A stretch of 64,000 nucleotides of DNA from an archaeon (GTDB lineage Archaea > Nanobdellota > Nanobdellia > Woesearchaeales > GW2011-AR9), in contig JABHSG010000004.1 in the NCBI GenBank assembly GCA_018697095.1, positions 1 through 64,000 on the forward strand. The letters run 5' to 3'. A program made the translations under genes and the position numbers. Below the pieces are notes generated by a model. It had not been told where the DNA came from and made no database searches. It worked only from the letters and a program-made list of their open reading frames with translations. Shown here piece after piece: positions 10,538-19,375 of this stretch. The stretch's first letter is position 1; each line of letters begins with the position of its first letter.

Positions 10538-11533
10538 ATGGTGGCCAAAACCAAATTCAAAAAAATAAGCAGCATAAAACAGTTGCAGATGATGGCTGAC
10601 ATTGTTCGCGAAGACATAATTACTAGCCTCTTACACGCCAAGTCTGGTCATTCTGCAGGTCCACTAGGTATGGCAGACATCATGACTGCACTTTATTTCA
10701 ACATTCTAAAACACAATCCAAAAAAGCCAAAGGACCCAAAGCGAGATAGGTTCATCCTCTCTAACGGACATACTTGTCCTGTACTATATTCAGTTATGGC
10801 GAACGCAGGTTACTTCCCAAAAAAGGAACTTCTAACACTAAGAAAACTTGGCTCAAGACTTCAAGGGCACCCTCACAGAACTTCTCTTCCTGGTTTAGAA
10901 ACAACAAGTGGCCCACTCGGTTCAGGACTTTCTCAAGCAGCAGGGATGGCGCTTGTTATGCAAAGAGAAAAAAAATCTAAATCTTCTTCTATCCCTAAAG
11001 TATTTGTCTACGCTGGTGACGGTGAACAAAACGAAGGTAATCATTGGGAAGCTGTCATGTTTGCCGCTAAAGAAAAACTCTCCAATTTAATTTGTATCAC
11101 TGACCGTAACTTCATCCAAATTGATGGTAATACTGAAGACGTAATGCCACTTGGTAACTTAGAAAATAGGTACAAAGCATTTGGATGGGACGCTGTTACA
11201 ATTATCGGAAACGACATGAAACAAATACTTGCTTCCTTAAACAAAGCATACGTTCATCACAAAAAATCATCAAAGCCACTTGCAATCATTGCGCTCACAG
11301 TTCCAGGCAAAGGAGTTGACTTTATGGAAAACGATCACACTTGGCATGGTAAAGCTCCAAAAAAAGGTGAGGCCAAATTAGCAATAGAAGAATTGCATGA
11401 ACACGAAGCAATGCTACGAGGAAATTGGTACAATACTCATAATAAAAAAAATAAACCAATTCATACTCATAAAAAAAGAAAAATCAAAAATAACAAAAAA
11501 ACAAAATTAAACTCAAAGAGGTCTAAAAAATGA
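10538..11533 (+). CDS. Transketolase, N-terminal subunit
   Basis: 331 residues. Binds thiamine diphosphate and forms the first half of a split transketolase of the non-oxidative pentose phosphate pathway. Seen: GHSAGPLGMADIMTALYF, then SNGHTCPVLY, GHPHR, TSGPLGSGLSQAAGMAL, and the TPP-Mg motif GDGEQNEGNHWEA (from about residue 160) with the metal-binding N in TDRNFIQIDG. Archaeal N-subunits are usually about 270-285 residues; this one has an additional Lys-rich C-terminal tail (about residues 300-331) that is unlike the family. The stop overlaps the start of the C-subunit by 4 bases (ATGA), so the two are translationally coupled. Confidence 0.95.
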   Translation: MVAKTKFKKISSIKQLQMMADIVREDIITSLLHAKSGHSAGPLGMADIMTALYFNILKHNPKKPKDPKRDRFILSNGHTCPVLYSVMANAGYFPKKELLTLRKLGSRLQGHPHRTSLPGLETTSGPLGSGLSQAAGMALVMQREKKSKSSSIPKVFVYAGDGEQNEGNHWEAVMFAAKEKLSNLICITDRNFIQIDGNTEDVMPLGNLENRYKAFGWDAVTIIGNDMKQILASLNKAYVHHKKSSKPLAIIALTVPGKGVDFMENDHTWHGKAPKKGEAKLAIEELHEHEAMLRGNWYNTHNKKNKPIHTHKKRKIKNNKKTKLNSKRSKK

Positions 11534-12543
11534 GAGCAATCAGTCCCCAAAAATTAGGCCTCAAAAAAAAAATGTATCTTAATTTCACAAGAGACCCAAA
11601 AGCAACAAGATCTGGGTTTGGGGATGCACTTGTAACACTTGGAAAAAAATACAATGCAAAAAATAAGTCTCCTAAAATTTATGCAGTTTGCGCAGATTTA
11701 ACTGGGTCTGTGAAAATGGACAAATTCCAAAAAGCCTTTCCTAAACAATTTGTACAAGTGGGTGTTGCTGAGCAAAATCTTGTGACTGTAGGAAGTGGCA
11801 TCGCAGCAATGGGGAAGATTCCTTTTGTCAGTAGCTACGCAGCATTTATGCCAGGACGTTGCTGGGAACAAATCCGTACTACTATCTGTTATAACAATCA
11901 AAATGTAAAATTAATTGGAGCGCACGCAGGAATTTCTGTAGGTCCAGATGGTGCAACACACCAAGCTCTTGAAGATATTGCTACAATGCGTTCTCTTCCA
12001 AACATGGTTGTTGTAGTTCCAAGTGATTACGAGCAAACTAAAGCTGCCACCAAAGCCATCGCGAGATACAAGGGTCCAGTATACCTAAGGCTTACAAGAT
12101 CAGCAACTCCTCAATTCACAACATCAAAAACTCCTTTCATCATTGGAAAAGCAAATGTTCTAAAACAAGGCAAGGACATAACTCTAATCGCAGCAGGCCC
12201 ACTTGTTTTCGAAGCAATCAAAGCAGCTGCGATTTTGAAACTAAAACACAACATCAGTGCTACAGTTATTGATTGCCACACTATCAAACCACTTGACAAA
12301 AATACAATCATAAGTGCAGCAAAAAAGACAAAACGTATCATCACAATTGAAGAGCACCAAATAACTGGTGGTCTTGGTGGCGCAGTAGCTGAACTTCTAA
12401 GTGAAAATCATCCTACACTCATCAAACGTATTGGAGTTAATGATCATTATGGTGAATCAGGTGAACCGCAAGAATTACTAACAAAATTCAAACTCGATGC
12501 TAAAAACATAGTGAAAGAGGCAGTTAAACTCTGCAAGAGATAA
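11530..12543 (+). CDS. Transketolase, C-terminal subunit
   Basis: 337 residues, ATGA overlap with the N-subunit. Contains the pyrimidine-binding and C-terminal transketolase domains. The catalytic Glu that activates the TPP ring is in VGVAEQNLV (near residue 80). GAHAGISVGPDGATHQALEDI and RSLPNMVVVVPSD are the typical family stretches, and LKQGKDITLIAAGPLV opens the C-terminal domain. Together with the subunit before it this would give a complete enzyme. With the glycerate-kinase-like gene at 16672-17655 it hints at sugar-phosphate metabolism feeding ribose synthesis. Length is normal. Confidence 0.95.
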   Translation: MRAISPQKLGLKKKMYLNFTRDPKATRSGFGDALVTLGKKYNAKNKSPKIYAVCADLTGSVKMDKFQKAFPKQFVQVGVAEQNLVTVGSGIAAMGKIPFVSSYAAFMPGRCWEQIRTTICYNNQNVKLIGAHAGISVGPDGATHQALEDIATMRSLPNMVVVVPSDYEQTKAATKAIARYKGPVYLRLTRSATPQFTTSKTPFIIGKANVLKQGKDITLIAAGPLVFEAIKAAAILKLKHNISATVIDCHTIKPLDKNTIISAAKKTKRIITIEEHQITGGLGGAVAELLSENHPTLIKRIGVNDHYGESGEPQELLTKFKLDAKNIVKEAVKLCKR

Positions 12544-12648
12544 ATCATTTTTGAAATAAACTAATCTTCTTTTCTTAAAAATTCATTAAGATTTAGTTGC
12601 ACACTCAAGGCTACAAATCAATTTAAATGAAAAATTCTCTAAAACAAT

Positions 12649-12999
12649 ATGGTTAGTGCACATGTAAGAAGACTCCAGTCATATATCACACTTCTTCTTT
12701 TTGGACTTTTGACGATTTTAATTGCAATAAAAATAATTCTGCCAGGAGTAAATGTTGAATCACAGTTTTCAATAATAGCTGGTTGGCTAGGGATAATAAT
12801 TGGCTTTTTCTTTAACCAACAATTTGTAGACCATTTCCATCAAAAATATACTCATAGTGAAAAAACAAAAGAAGATATCTCTTTTGCAGTATCTAAAACT
12901 CTAACAGAACAAATGCTAGATTTCAAAAAAACAGAAGAGAAATATCAAAAACAAATAACTAAGTTAAATGAAGAATTAATTAAAATAAAAAATAAATGA
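12649..12999 (+). CDS. Small membrane protein with coiled-coil tail
   Basis: 116 residues. Two hydrophobic helices (about 11-32 and 39-57) are followed by a charged, heptad-like C-terminal half rich in Lys/Glu, likely a cytoplasmic coiled coil. AATTTAAATG about 27 bp upstream gives a leaderless start at the ATG. No family recognised. Confidence 0.6.
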   Translation: MVSAHVRRLQSYITLLLFGLLTILIAIKIILPGVNVESQFSIIAGWLGIIIGFFFNQQFVDHFHQKYTHSEKTKEDISFAVSKTLTEQMLDFKKTEEKYQKQITKLNEELIKIKNK

Positions 13000-13084
13000 G
13001 TTTTGTAGAGATATTTAGATTAAGTACTAATACGTAACTCACTATACACTTAATATTTATATATTCAAGGATCTTCCAGAAAAT

Positions 13085-13222
13085 ATGGCAACAGCAAAAT
13101 CTCGTAAAAATATAAAAAATCAAAAATCTTACATTGAAGAGATTGCTGTAATTAAAGAACGTATGCGAAAACGTGAACAAAAAATATTCGAACTTCTTGG
13201 AAGATTGCGTTCAGACAAATAA
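13085..13222 (+). CDS. Small basic protein, 45 residues
   Basis: An ATG-to-TAA frame of 46 codons between two clearly coding genes. The product is strongly basic with a helical, heptad-like pattern (SYIEEIAVIKERMRKREQ). TTTATATA at 13055-13062 lies 23-30 bp before the ATG, exactly the leaderless promoter geometry used by other genes here, which is the main reason to believe it. It converges on the radical SAM gene with a 12-bp gap. Function unknown; possibly nucleic-acid binding. Confidence 0.5.
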   Translation: MATAKSRKNIKNQKSYIEEIAVIKERMRKREQKIFELLGRLRSDK

Positions 13223-13234
13223 CTAATTTCAAAA

Positions 13235-15202
13235 CTAACCACTTTCATCAGTGATTTCCATATCGCTTCCACTCTCATCGTCATCTTGTTTAGTTCTATT
13301 TCTATTATCCTTTCTATGACTACCTTTAACCATTGGTAGCAAAACTCTTTTTTGGTCTTTTTTGCTCCTAAATCCACGAGCCACATGGATCTTTTTCTGC
13401 CCAGACTTATCAAGACCAGTATAATACATAGCTGTTGATGCTGTACCTGGAGTAGGTGTAAATACTTGTGTTAAATTCACATATATATCGCGATCACTAC
13501 AAAACTTTTTCAAAATTTCCATGTCACTCATGTCGCAGCCAGGATGCGCCACTACAAAATAAGGCACAAGATTCTTTGTTGTCCCTTGCTCTTTTTGCAC
13601 TTTAGCATACTCTAATAAAAATTCTTCAAACTGGGCACGTACACCTTTGTTCATCGCAGAAAGTACTTTGTCACTAATATGCTCAGGTGCAATTTTCAAG
13701 CGATTTACAAATTGCATTATTTTACGAAATAACTTCTTCTGATCTAAGATTACGTCATGGCGAATCGCTGAACGTAGTTCCAATGTTTTGGTAGACTCAT
13801 TTTTTCTTATCTCTACCCCATCACTCTTTGCATCACTAACATTAAACTTAGCTTGCAATTTTTCAATTTCAACTAGTAGTTCATACAAGTTATCAGAAAG
13901 CACTCGCTTAGGACAGCCAGCGCACTCTTGATTACAATATTTTTTCTTATCAAACCCATCAACATCTTTTTCCAATATAGGCGACCAAACTTTCACTTTA
14001 GTATCATACAAAGAACATTTGCTTCCATACATATTCAAAGTTGGAAGTGTCAAGTCAGCAATGTGGTCAACCCCACTAAGATACAACTTTTCAATTTCAG
14101 AAACAATTGATTTAACAGAGCGCACAGCCACTTCTTTTCCTTGTACAAGTGGGATTACACAAAAATTGCAGCTCCCCCAACAGCCCCGACCAATAATAAC
14201 TGATGTAGACAAATTTTTAACCATACGCTGTGCAAAATCATAATTTTTAGCACCTGGATGAAGTTTACGTGTAAATGGTAAATTATAAACCAAGTCCATC
14301 TCTAAAGACGTCAGTGTATGCGCTGGCCTGGTGTGTAAAATAAATCCAGCTCCACATCCTTCAATAAAAGAATCATCTGGCAGTAAATAACATACACGAG
14401 TCAGTAAACTAAAATTCTGTTTACCTTTTTCAATAGCGCCAACTCCTTTGCCACCATCAACTACTGTTTCATCTAAACAATCTTCATACGAAGGCAACTT
14501 ACGTACATGCTTACCAGACGCCTCAAAGTCAGAAATCTCTTTTGCCTTAACTCGAAATGCAACTCCTTCAATAGAAAATAAATCCAGTCCACTACGAACA
14601 TCCACAAACTTCCAACCATTGCTGCGATCATTTTTGTATCTATTTTTCTCAACAACCTCAAGCTTCTTCAGTCTTTCAAGAATAACCAAAAGTGATCTTT
14701 CAGCGTTCCCATGTAAAAGTAAATCAGCTTTGGAATCATTAAGTATTCCTCGACGTAAACTGTTACTTACATAATCAAATTGTGTGAATCGCCTAATTGT
14801 AGCTTCCACTCCACCAAGAACTGTCATGACTCCTTTATACAAACCCTTAACCTTAGAAGTATAAACTTGCAGTGCCCGCGGTGGAACAAGTACATCTTCA
14901 CGTTCACGTAGCATAGGAGTATAATTTGCAAGTGAGGAATCAAGTAGCCCAGAAGTGATACAAAAAAAGTATTTAGGCCTTCCACATACAGTATAGTCAG
15001 AATCCTCAAATGGCTGCCCAATAATTCCAACGCGATACCCTTTAGAATCAAGTAAACGCGAAAGTATAGCAACTCCAGAAAGTGGATGATCATAGTATGG
15101 GTCGCCAGTTACAAATACCAAATCAAACTGATCAAAGGATTCGCCATAGTACGTTCTACCTTCAGCAATGGTAGTTGGCAAAAATTCACTTTTCTGACTC
15201 AT
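13235..15202 (-). CDS. YgiQ-like (UPF0313) radical SAM protein
   Basis: 655 residues from the start chosen at MSQKSEFLPTT (15202); an in-frame extension to 15262 lacks family-like sequence. The N-terminal part (YYDHPLSGVAILSRLLDSKGYRVGII) is the YgiQ N-terminal domain resembling B12-binding folds. The radical SAM motif is GRGCWGSCNFCVI (CxxxCxxC). A later Cys set (CNQECAGCPKRV) is found in many members and may hold another metal or cluster. IAPEHISDKVL, PYFVVAHPGC and QVFTPTPGTASTAMYYTG are conserved family stretches. The Lys/Arg/Asp-rich tail is variable. Substrate unknown for the family. Confidence 0.9.
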   Translation of the reverse strand: MSQKSEFLPTTIAEGRTYYGESFDQFDLVFVTGDPYYDHPLSGVAILSRLLDSKGYRVGIIGQPFEDSDYTVCGRPKYFFCITSGLLDSSLANYTPMLREREDVLVPPRALQVYTSKVKGLYKGVMTVLGGVEATIRRFTQFDYVSNSLRRGILNDSKADLLLHGNAERSLLVILERLKKLEVVEKNRYKNDRSNGWKFVDVRSGLDLFSIEGVAFRVKAKEISDFEASGKHVRKLPSYEDCLDETVVDGGKGVGAIEKGKQNFSLLTRVCYLLPDDSFIEGCGAGFILHTRPAHTLTSLEMDLVYNLPFTRKLHPGAKNYDFAQRMVKNLSTSVIIGRGCWGSCNFCVIPLVQGKEVAVRSVKSIVSEIEKLYLSGVDHIADLTLPTLNMYGSKCSLYDTKVKVWSPILEKDVDGFDKKKYCNQECAGCPKRVLSDNLYELLVEIEKLQAKFNVSDAKSDGVEIRKNESTKTLELRSAIRHDVILDQKKLFRKIMQFVNRLKIAPEHISDKVLSAMNKGVRAQFEEFLLEYAKVQKEQGTTKNLVPYFVVAHPGCDMSDMEILKKFCSDRDIYVNLTQVFTPTPGTASTAMYYTGLDKSGQKKIHVARGFRSKKDQKRVLLPMVKGSHRKDNRNRTKQDDDESGSDMEITDESG

Positions 15203-15316
15203 AGAACTAAAAATCAAACTCACTTTATTAATTCTAACCAAGAAAACATAACAATAAATCAAACTAAAAAATCAAATAAAATAAAAAAAATAAAATGTTA
15301 AAAAAAGAAAAATCAA

Positions 15317-15586
15317 TCACTTCTTACCAAAATGCTGATCTAAGTAATCAATAATTATAGAACTATCACCAATATATTCGCCGCCAACCTTAATCACAGG
15401 AACAGTACCAATCCCACCACTTTTTTCCATCAATTCGACTCGCATAGGATCATCTCGACTCATTGGGACTTCAGACTCAGTATATTCAAGCTTTAACTCC
15501 TTAAGCTTCACTCTAACTTTCTCGCAAAATGGGCATCCAGCTAACACATATAATACAATATCTTCTTTACTTTTTTTATCAGCCAT
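15317..15586 (-). CDS. Glutaredoxin-like protein
   Basis: 89 residues with a thioredoxin fold. The active site is C18-P-F-C21, the dithiol glutaredoxin type. GTVPVIKVGGEYIGDS carries the cis-proline and the following glycine motif that binds glutathione-like thiols. AAGGTGAA upstream is a clear ribosome site. It starts 6 bp after the HEPN gene and is the third gene of an MNT-HEPN-glutaredoxin run, an unexpected combination. It probably reduces disulfides in the cytoplasm. Confidence 0.85.
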   Translation of the reverse strand: MADKKSKEDIVLYVLAGCPFCEKVRVKLKELKLEYTESEVPMSRDDPMRVELMEKSGGIGTVPVIKVGGEYIGDSSIIIDYLDQHFGKK

Positions 15587-15592
15587 AATTAT

Positions 15593-16033
15593 TCACCTTT
15601 TTAGTTTTTCATCAAGTAATATATATAATCTGCTAAGACACCCTTTAGATTTTTCCACAGCCTCCTTTGCAACTTCAAAATCCATTCTTTTTCCATAATA
15701 TGTTAAGGAGTTGCGTTTATAACGGCAACCATCAAACTCACGGTATAAACTAGGATCACCAATAATGTCCCGAAGATAAAACCCAAGACAGATATGGTTC
15801 GACACATTAAACCCTTCACTCAAAACAATAGCATGCATGATTTCTAAAATGCAAGTATAATAGTTCTCAAACAAAAAATTTGCACTAGACTCTGTAATTT
15901 CTTGAGGTTCTAAAAACGCCTGCCGAGCTTTAGCAGTATCTAAAAGTGAACGTGCTTTCGCTACATCAATTCTAATACTACCAGAAGCAAAAGAAGCCAA
16001 ACATTCATCCCAATTCTGTTCACGATTAGCCAA
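15593..16033 (-). CDS. HEPN-domain protein paired with nucleotidyltransferase
   Basis: 146 residues, all-helical. FENYYTCILEIMHAIVLSEGFN and RYKRNSLTYYGKRMDFEVA match the HEPN fold; the R-N-x3-Y-Y-G element (residues 107-114) stands where many HEPN RNases have R-x4-6-H. The start is a TTG immediately after the TAG of the nucleotidyltransferase gene, supported by GAGGTG 7-12 bp before it. HEPN-MNT pairs are known toxin-antitoxin modules in which the MNT protein modifies and silences the HEPN RNase; that role is inferred here. Confidence 0.7.
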   Translation of the reverse strand: MANREQNWDECLASFASGSIRIDVAKARSLLDTAKARQAFLEPQEITESSANFLFENYYTCILEIMHAIVLSEGFNVSNHICLGFYLRDIIGDPSLYREFDGCRYKRNSLTYYGKRMDFEVAKEAVEKSKGCLSRLYILLDEKLKR

Positions 16034-16609
16034 CTAAAACACCTCTAAAAAGCCATTTAGTACAATCCCATTAATAATATTGTTAGCAAGCTCTTTATTA
16101 GGCACATCCTTTAAAGAAGCAAATTTATGCATTTGTATCTCTTTACCTAATTTCTTCTCAAACCTTTTGAAGTAAATTTCTTTTTTAGATTTAGTTTCAA
16201 CATATAAATCAATGTCACTTGTTTCAATATCTTCACCGCGACTATAAGAACCAAATAACACCACAACTGGATTACTCATTTCCACGCGAAAAGCTTCCAA
16301 AACCCCACAAGAAAGCAATTGTTTCAAATTAAAACATAATTTCTTTTTTTTATATTCTAAAGATCCACGACTTGCAGTAAAAAACACTACTCTGCCAATT
16401 GTCTCTTTATGTAAAATTCCTTCTGACTCTAATTCTTTAACATAGCGTGGTACTGATGGAAAAGATACTTTTACAGCTCTTTCAATTTCGCGAGCACGTA
16501 ATTTAACAGTTGGATTAGCTAGAAAATACTCCAAGATCTTCTGTTTAGTCCATTTCTTACTCTTATTAGCTTTATTTTTATCCTGAACATTGATATCTTT
16601 TTGGATCAT
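16034..16609 (-). CDS. Winged-helix plus MNT nucleotidyltransferase
   Basis: 191 residues. Residues about 20-80 form a winged helix-turn-helix (VKLRAREIERAVKVSFPSVPRYVKELESEG). Residues 100-160 are a minimal nucleotidyltransferase: the G120-S121 motif (LFGSYSRG) and the metal-binding D132-I-D134 (TSDIDLYVE). It precedes and is coupled to the HEPN gene. The DNA-binding domain and a perfect palindrome over its own promoter (16623-16636) suggest autoregulation, as in toxin-antitoxin operons. Confidence 0.8.
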   Translation of the reverse strand: MIQKDINVQDKNKANKSKKWTKQKILEYFLANPTVKLRAREIERAVKVSFPSVPRYVKELESEGILHKETIGRVVFFTASRGSLEYKKKKLCFNLKQLLSCGVLEAFRVEMSNPVVVLFGSYSRGEDIETSDIDLYVETKSKKEIYFKRFEKKLGKEIQMHKFASLKDVPNKELANNIINGIVLNGFLEVF

Positions 16610-16622
16610 TTGATAACTAAAG

Positions 16623-16636
16623 ATATCAATTGATAT
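16623..16636. promoter_or_regulatory. Perfect palindrome over the MNT-HEPN promoter
   Basis: ATATCAATTGATAT is a 14-bp perfect palindrome 14-27 bp before the ATG at 16609. It overlaps the edge of the TATA box (TTTTATATC on the minus strand). A dimeric winged-helix protein bound here would block TBP/polymerase, fitting autorepression by the gene product. Confidence 0.55.
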
Positions 16637-16671
16637 AAAAATGTATCGGTGAATCTGTTCAATCCATAAAT

Positions 16672-17655
16672 TTAATTGATTTCAGAAGAATAAAAATCTA
16701 CTTTTACTGGCAGGTGTACTTTGCTAAGTCGTAAAACAATATCAAATATGTCACCTTCTTCTTTTTCAGATATCATATGGTAAAACTGTAAAATGAATGG
16801 TATGAATGAAAATACAAACCCTTTAACTTGCAAGTCAGTCATCCCTTTGCCTTCGTGTTTAATCAATCGATGCTCTTGTTCTAATCTCCACTCTTCAATC
16901 CAACGAACATTCTTAGCAAGTAATAATAAATTACTATCACAGTGATCCCAAATTGCCTGGTACAAATCTAGTTCATGTAATACAGTCAATAAATCATTTC
17001 TACTAGCTCCAAGTTTCTTCCAAACAGATTTACCATAAGCAGTAGAATTAATCCCTTCCATAAATTCATCTACAGTGAAGCTAGGCATTCCAATACACCA
17101 TCCATCAAAAATCACAAAATCCATGCGTGTATCGATGTCGCGTTTCCAGTCAGTGTCGCCTTTGCCACCAAGTAAACCTTTGTCAAAATGTAGTATAGTT
17201 TCATTTTTTCCTAAGATCAAATCAGAAAGCACATGCCGCAATTCTTTTACTTGGTGCATTCCAAATAATCCTCTATACTTGTAGAAAGGATTACCTGCAT
17301 GATTACGTCTCCATTTATCCCGCTCTTTTGGGTTTTTGTAATAGTCATCTATACTAAACGCCAAAACTTTGAAACCCAAAAATTCCAAACTAACGCGAAG
17401 TATCACAGAAAGTATACTCTTGCCAGCACCAACCCCACCTGATAACCCAACTATGTATGAACTAATCCCTTTAGAATCACGTTCATTAACATAATGTACT
17501 ACTAGTGGCAAATACCATTTTTCATAATCTTTTTTAAAAATACTAACGCCATGCGTAAGCTTAGAAATACGAGCTTTAATCGTAGAATAAGAGCCCAGTA
17601 ACTGATCTCGAAGCTTCTTCTCATCCATTACTTTCCCTATAGGCCCAAACATCAT
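16672..17655 (-). CDS. P-loop kinase, D-glycerate 3-kinase (GLYK/Tda10) type
   Basis: 327 residues. P-loop GLSGGVGAGKS at residues 70-80; then SIDDYY (near 102), the substrate/metal region resembling the S-x-D-D-F/Y-Y of plant GLYK and yeast Tda10; RGLFGMHQV corresponds to the family's R-G-x-x-G-T-H-D, and VIFDGWCIGM to its E-G-W-C-V-G. These kinases phosphorylate D-glycerate to 3-phosphoglycerate; here the substrate is inferred. The N-terminal 60 residues are helical. The TATA-like run at 17676-17688 reads in both directions, serving this gene and the divergent radical SAM gene, each leaderless. Confidence 0.7.
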   Translation of the reverse strand: MMFGPIGKVMDEKKLRDQLLGSYSTIKARISKLTHGVSIFKKDYEKWYLPLVVHYVNERDSKGISSYIVGLSGGVGAGKSILSVILRVSLEFLGFKVLAFSIDDYYKNPKERDKWRRNHAGNPFYKYRGLFGMHQVKELRHVLSDLILGKNETILHFDKGLLGGKGDTDWKRDIDTRMDFVIFDGWCIGMPSFTVDEFMEGINSTAYGKSVWKKLGASRNDLLTVLHELDLYQAIWDHCDSNLLLLAKNVRWIEEWRLEQEHRLIKHEGKGMTDLQVKGFVFSFIPFILQFYHMISEKEEGDIFDIVLRLSKVHLPVKVDFYSSEIN

Positions 17656-17709
17656 TAACAGAAATAATACTCAAGACATATAAAAAACTACACTAAAACA
17701 AAGATTCTA

Positions 17710-19218
17710 ATGAAAATACTCTTAATCAACCCACCAGTTTACACACCTACTACTTTGCCATATTCTTTGGCTGCCATGAAAGGTGAATTAGCTGCAGCTC
17801 TTGATGAAGATATAACTGTATTAGATCTCAATGCTTCTTTCCACTACCAAGAGTTCCCCGAATTCTACCAGAAGCTCAAATCAACAACTAACGAAAGCTA
17901 TTTCAAACTTCTCGAAGATTTTTACAATCATGCAAAACAAACATATGCTAAAATTTCTAAGGCAGCAATCAAACTTTGTCAGAGCAAATATATTAAGAAA
18001 ATTGAAATCAAAGATTCCAAATCAATAAATGTAACGCATTTATCTGAATCTCCAGGGGTTCTTGCTCTGAAACCCAATGTTTCAGATTTAGAAGTTTCAG
18101 AGGAATCTCAAGAAGAAGAAAAAAAAGAAGAAGAACCTATTGACATACAAGAACTAGTAAATCAAATCATAAACCAAAAGCCAAACGTAGTAGCAATTAG
18201 TGTAACTTACAATTCTCAAATATTTATGACTAAAGTAATCATAGAAAAACTTCAAGAAACTAATTCAGAAATCAAAATCATAATTGGTGGACCAGCAGAC
18301 TATTCTAAAATAATTCAAATCAATCCAAGCATAACAAACCTTGCAAGCGCACAAAAACTAATCGAATACCTCGAAACAAATGGGGCTAAAAAACGTAGTG
18401 TAGCTAAAGTAGCAGTGCCAGACTTTAGCGATTTCAACAAAGATCATTACTTCACCAAAGATATTGTTTATCCAATTCGAACTTCTATCGCCTGCCCATA
18501 CAAACGCTGTACTTTCTGTACACACCACGGTAACAAAAATTACAAACAATTCGACCTTAAAAATCTCAAACAAACTATACTAACTAACAATATCAAAAAG
18601 ATCTGTTTCATAGATGATGACTTAACTCCAAAACGTCTAATTGAAATTTCAGAAATCTTGCAACCATTAAACGTTACATGGTGGTGCCAATTAAGGCCTA
18701 TTAAACAGATACAGCCAGCACTTGAAATTGCAGCAAAGGCAGGACTTACGAGTGTAGCCTGGGGACTTGAATCTGGCAATCAAAGAGTCTTAGATCTAAT
18801 CCAAAAAGGAACTAATCTAGCTGACATCAAAGAAACTCTAAGGCTAGCAAAGAAACTAAACATCAAAAACCAATTATACATTCTCTTTGGTTTCCCAACT
18901 GAAACAAGAGTGGAATTCAAAGACACTGTTAACTTTCTAAAAGAAAACAAAGATAACATCCACTTAGTATCACCAAGCATTTTTGGTTTGCAGTATGGGA
19001 GTAAGACTTTCGAGTCACCAGAACTTTTTGACATCAAAGATATTAAACTACAAGAGCGAACACTCCTCTCAGCAAAAATCTCTTACAAAACAAACTCAGG
19101 CCTTACTCAAAAAGAAACCAAGCAGCTAAAAAGAATCCATAACCACGCGCTAAACAAAATCAACAAATTCCCAAAGATCATCTCGGTCTTCAAGGAGCAA
19201 ATCTTGAATCTAGAATAA
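17710..19218 (+). CDS. B12-binding-type radical SAM protein
   Basis: 502 residues. N-terminus MKILLINPPVYTPTTLPYSLA is the typical start of a B12-binding domain fused to radical SAM. An acidic, low-complexity insert (about residues 133-150, Glu-rich) separates parts of that domain; the D-x-H-x-x-G cobalt-ligand motif is not evident. The radical SAM cysteines are in ACPYKRCTFC, a C-x4-C-x2-C spacing rather than C-x3-C-x2-C. WGLESGNQRVLDLIQKGT and LYILFGFPTET are standard later elements of the barrel. Substrate unknown. Leaderless start from the shared divergent promoter. Confidence 0.85.
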   Translation: MKILLINPPVYTPTTLPYSLAAMKGELAAALDEDITVLDLNASFHYQEFPEFYQKLKSTTNESYFKLLEDFYNHAKQTYAKISKAAIKLCQSKYIKKIEIKDSKSINVTHLSESPGVLALKPNVSDLEVSEESQEEEKKEEEPIDIQELVNQIINQKPNVVAISVTYNSQIFMTKVIIEKLQETNSEIKIIIGGPADYSKIIQINPSITNLASAQKLIEYLETNGAKKRSVAKVAVPDFSDFNKDHYFTKDIVYPIRTSIACPYKRCTFCTHHGNKNYKQFDLKNLKQTILTNNIKKICFIDDDLTPKRLIEISEILQPLNVTWWCQLRPIKQIQPALEIAAKAGLTSVAWGLESGNQRVLDLIQKGTNLADIKETLRLAKKLNIKNQLYILFGFPTETRVEFKDTVNFLKENKDNIHLVSPSIFGLQYGSKTFESPELFDIKDIKLQERTLLSAKISYKTNSGLTQKETKQLKRIHNHALNKINKFPKIISVFKEQILNLE

Positions 19219-19249
19219 GTAATTCTAAACTAATCAGCAAACAAGAATC

Positions 19250-19301
19250 TTGAGGTCGCAATTTGCGACCTCAAATCTAAGGCACCAAACTGGCGCCTTA
19301 G
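19250..19301. repeat. Paired-hairpin element A
   Basis: Two adjacent inverted repeats. The first, 19250-19274, is TTGAGGTC-N9-GACCTCAA with a nearly perfect centre; the second, 19277-19301, is CTAAGGC-N11-GCCTTAG. They lie between the radical SAM stop and the ORF6N promoter and could end transcription of the first. The first hairpin has a near-identical partner inside the ORF6N gene (19583-19607). Confidence 0.7.
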
Positions 19302-19323
19302 AAACACATCTTTTTCCACTAGC

Positions 19324-19351
19324 CACTGGTCAAGTACGGACAGCATTTATA
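19324..19351 (+). promoter_or_regulatory. Regulon-type promoter of the ORF6N gene
   Basis: CACTGGTCAA (19324-19333), 13 bp, then TTATA (19347-19351), centred 27 bp before the ATG at 19376. A further CCACT lies just upstream (19316-19320), giving CCACT-N3-CACTGG. The same arrangement occurs before both BRO-N genes; rarA shares the core. Confidence 0.7.
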
Positions 19352-19375
19352 TTCTACACAATATGAATCATTTGC

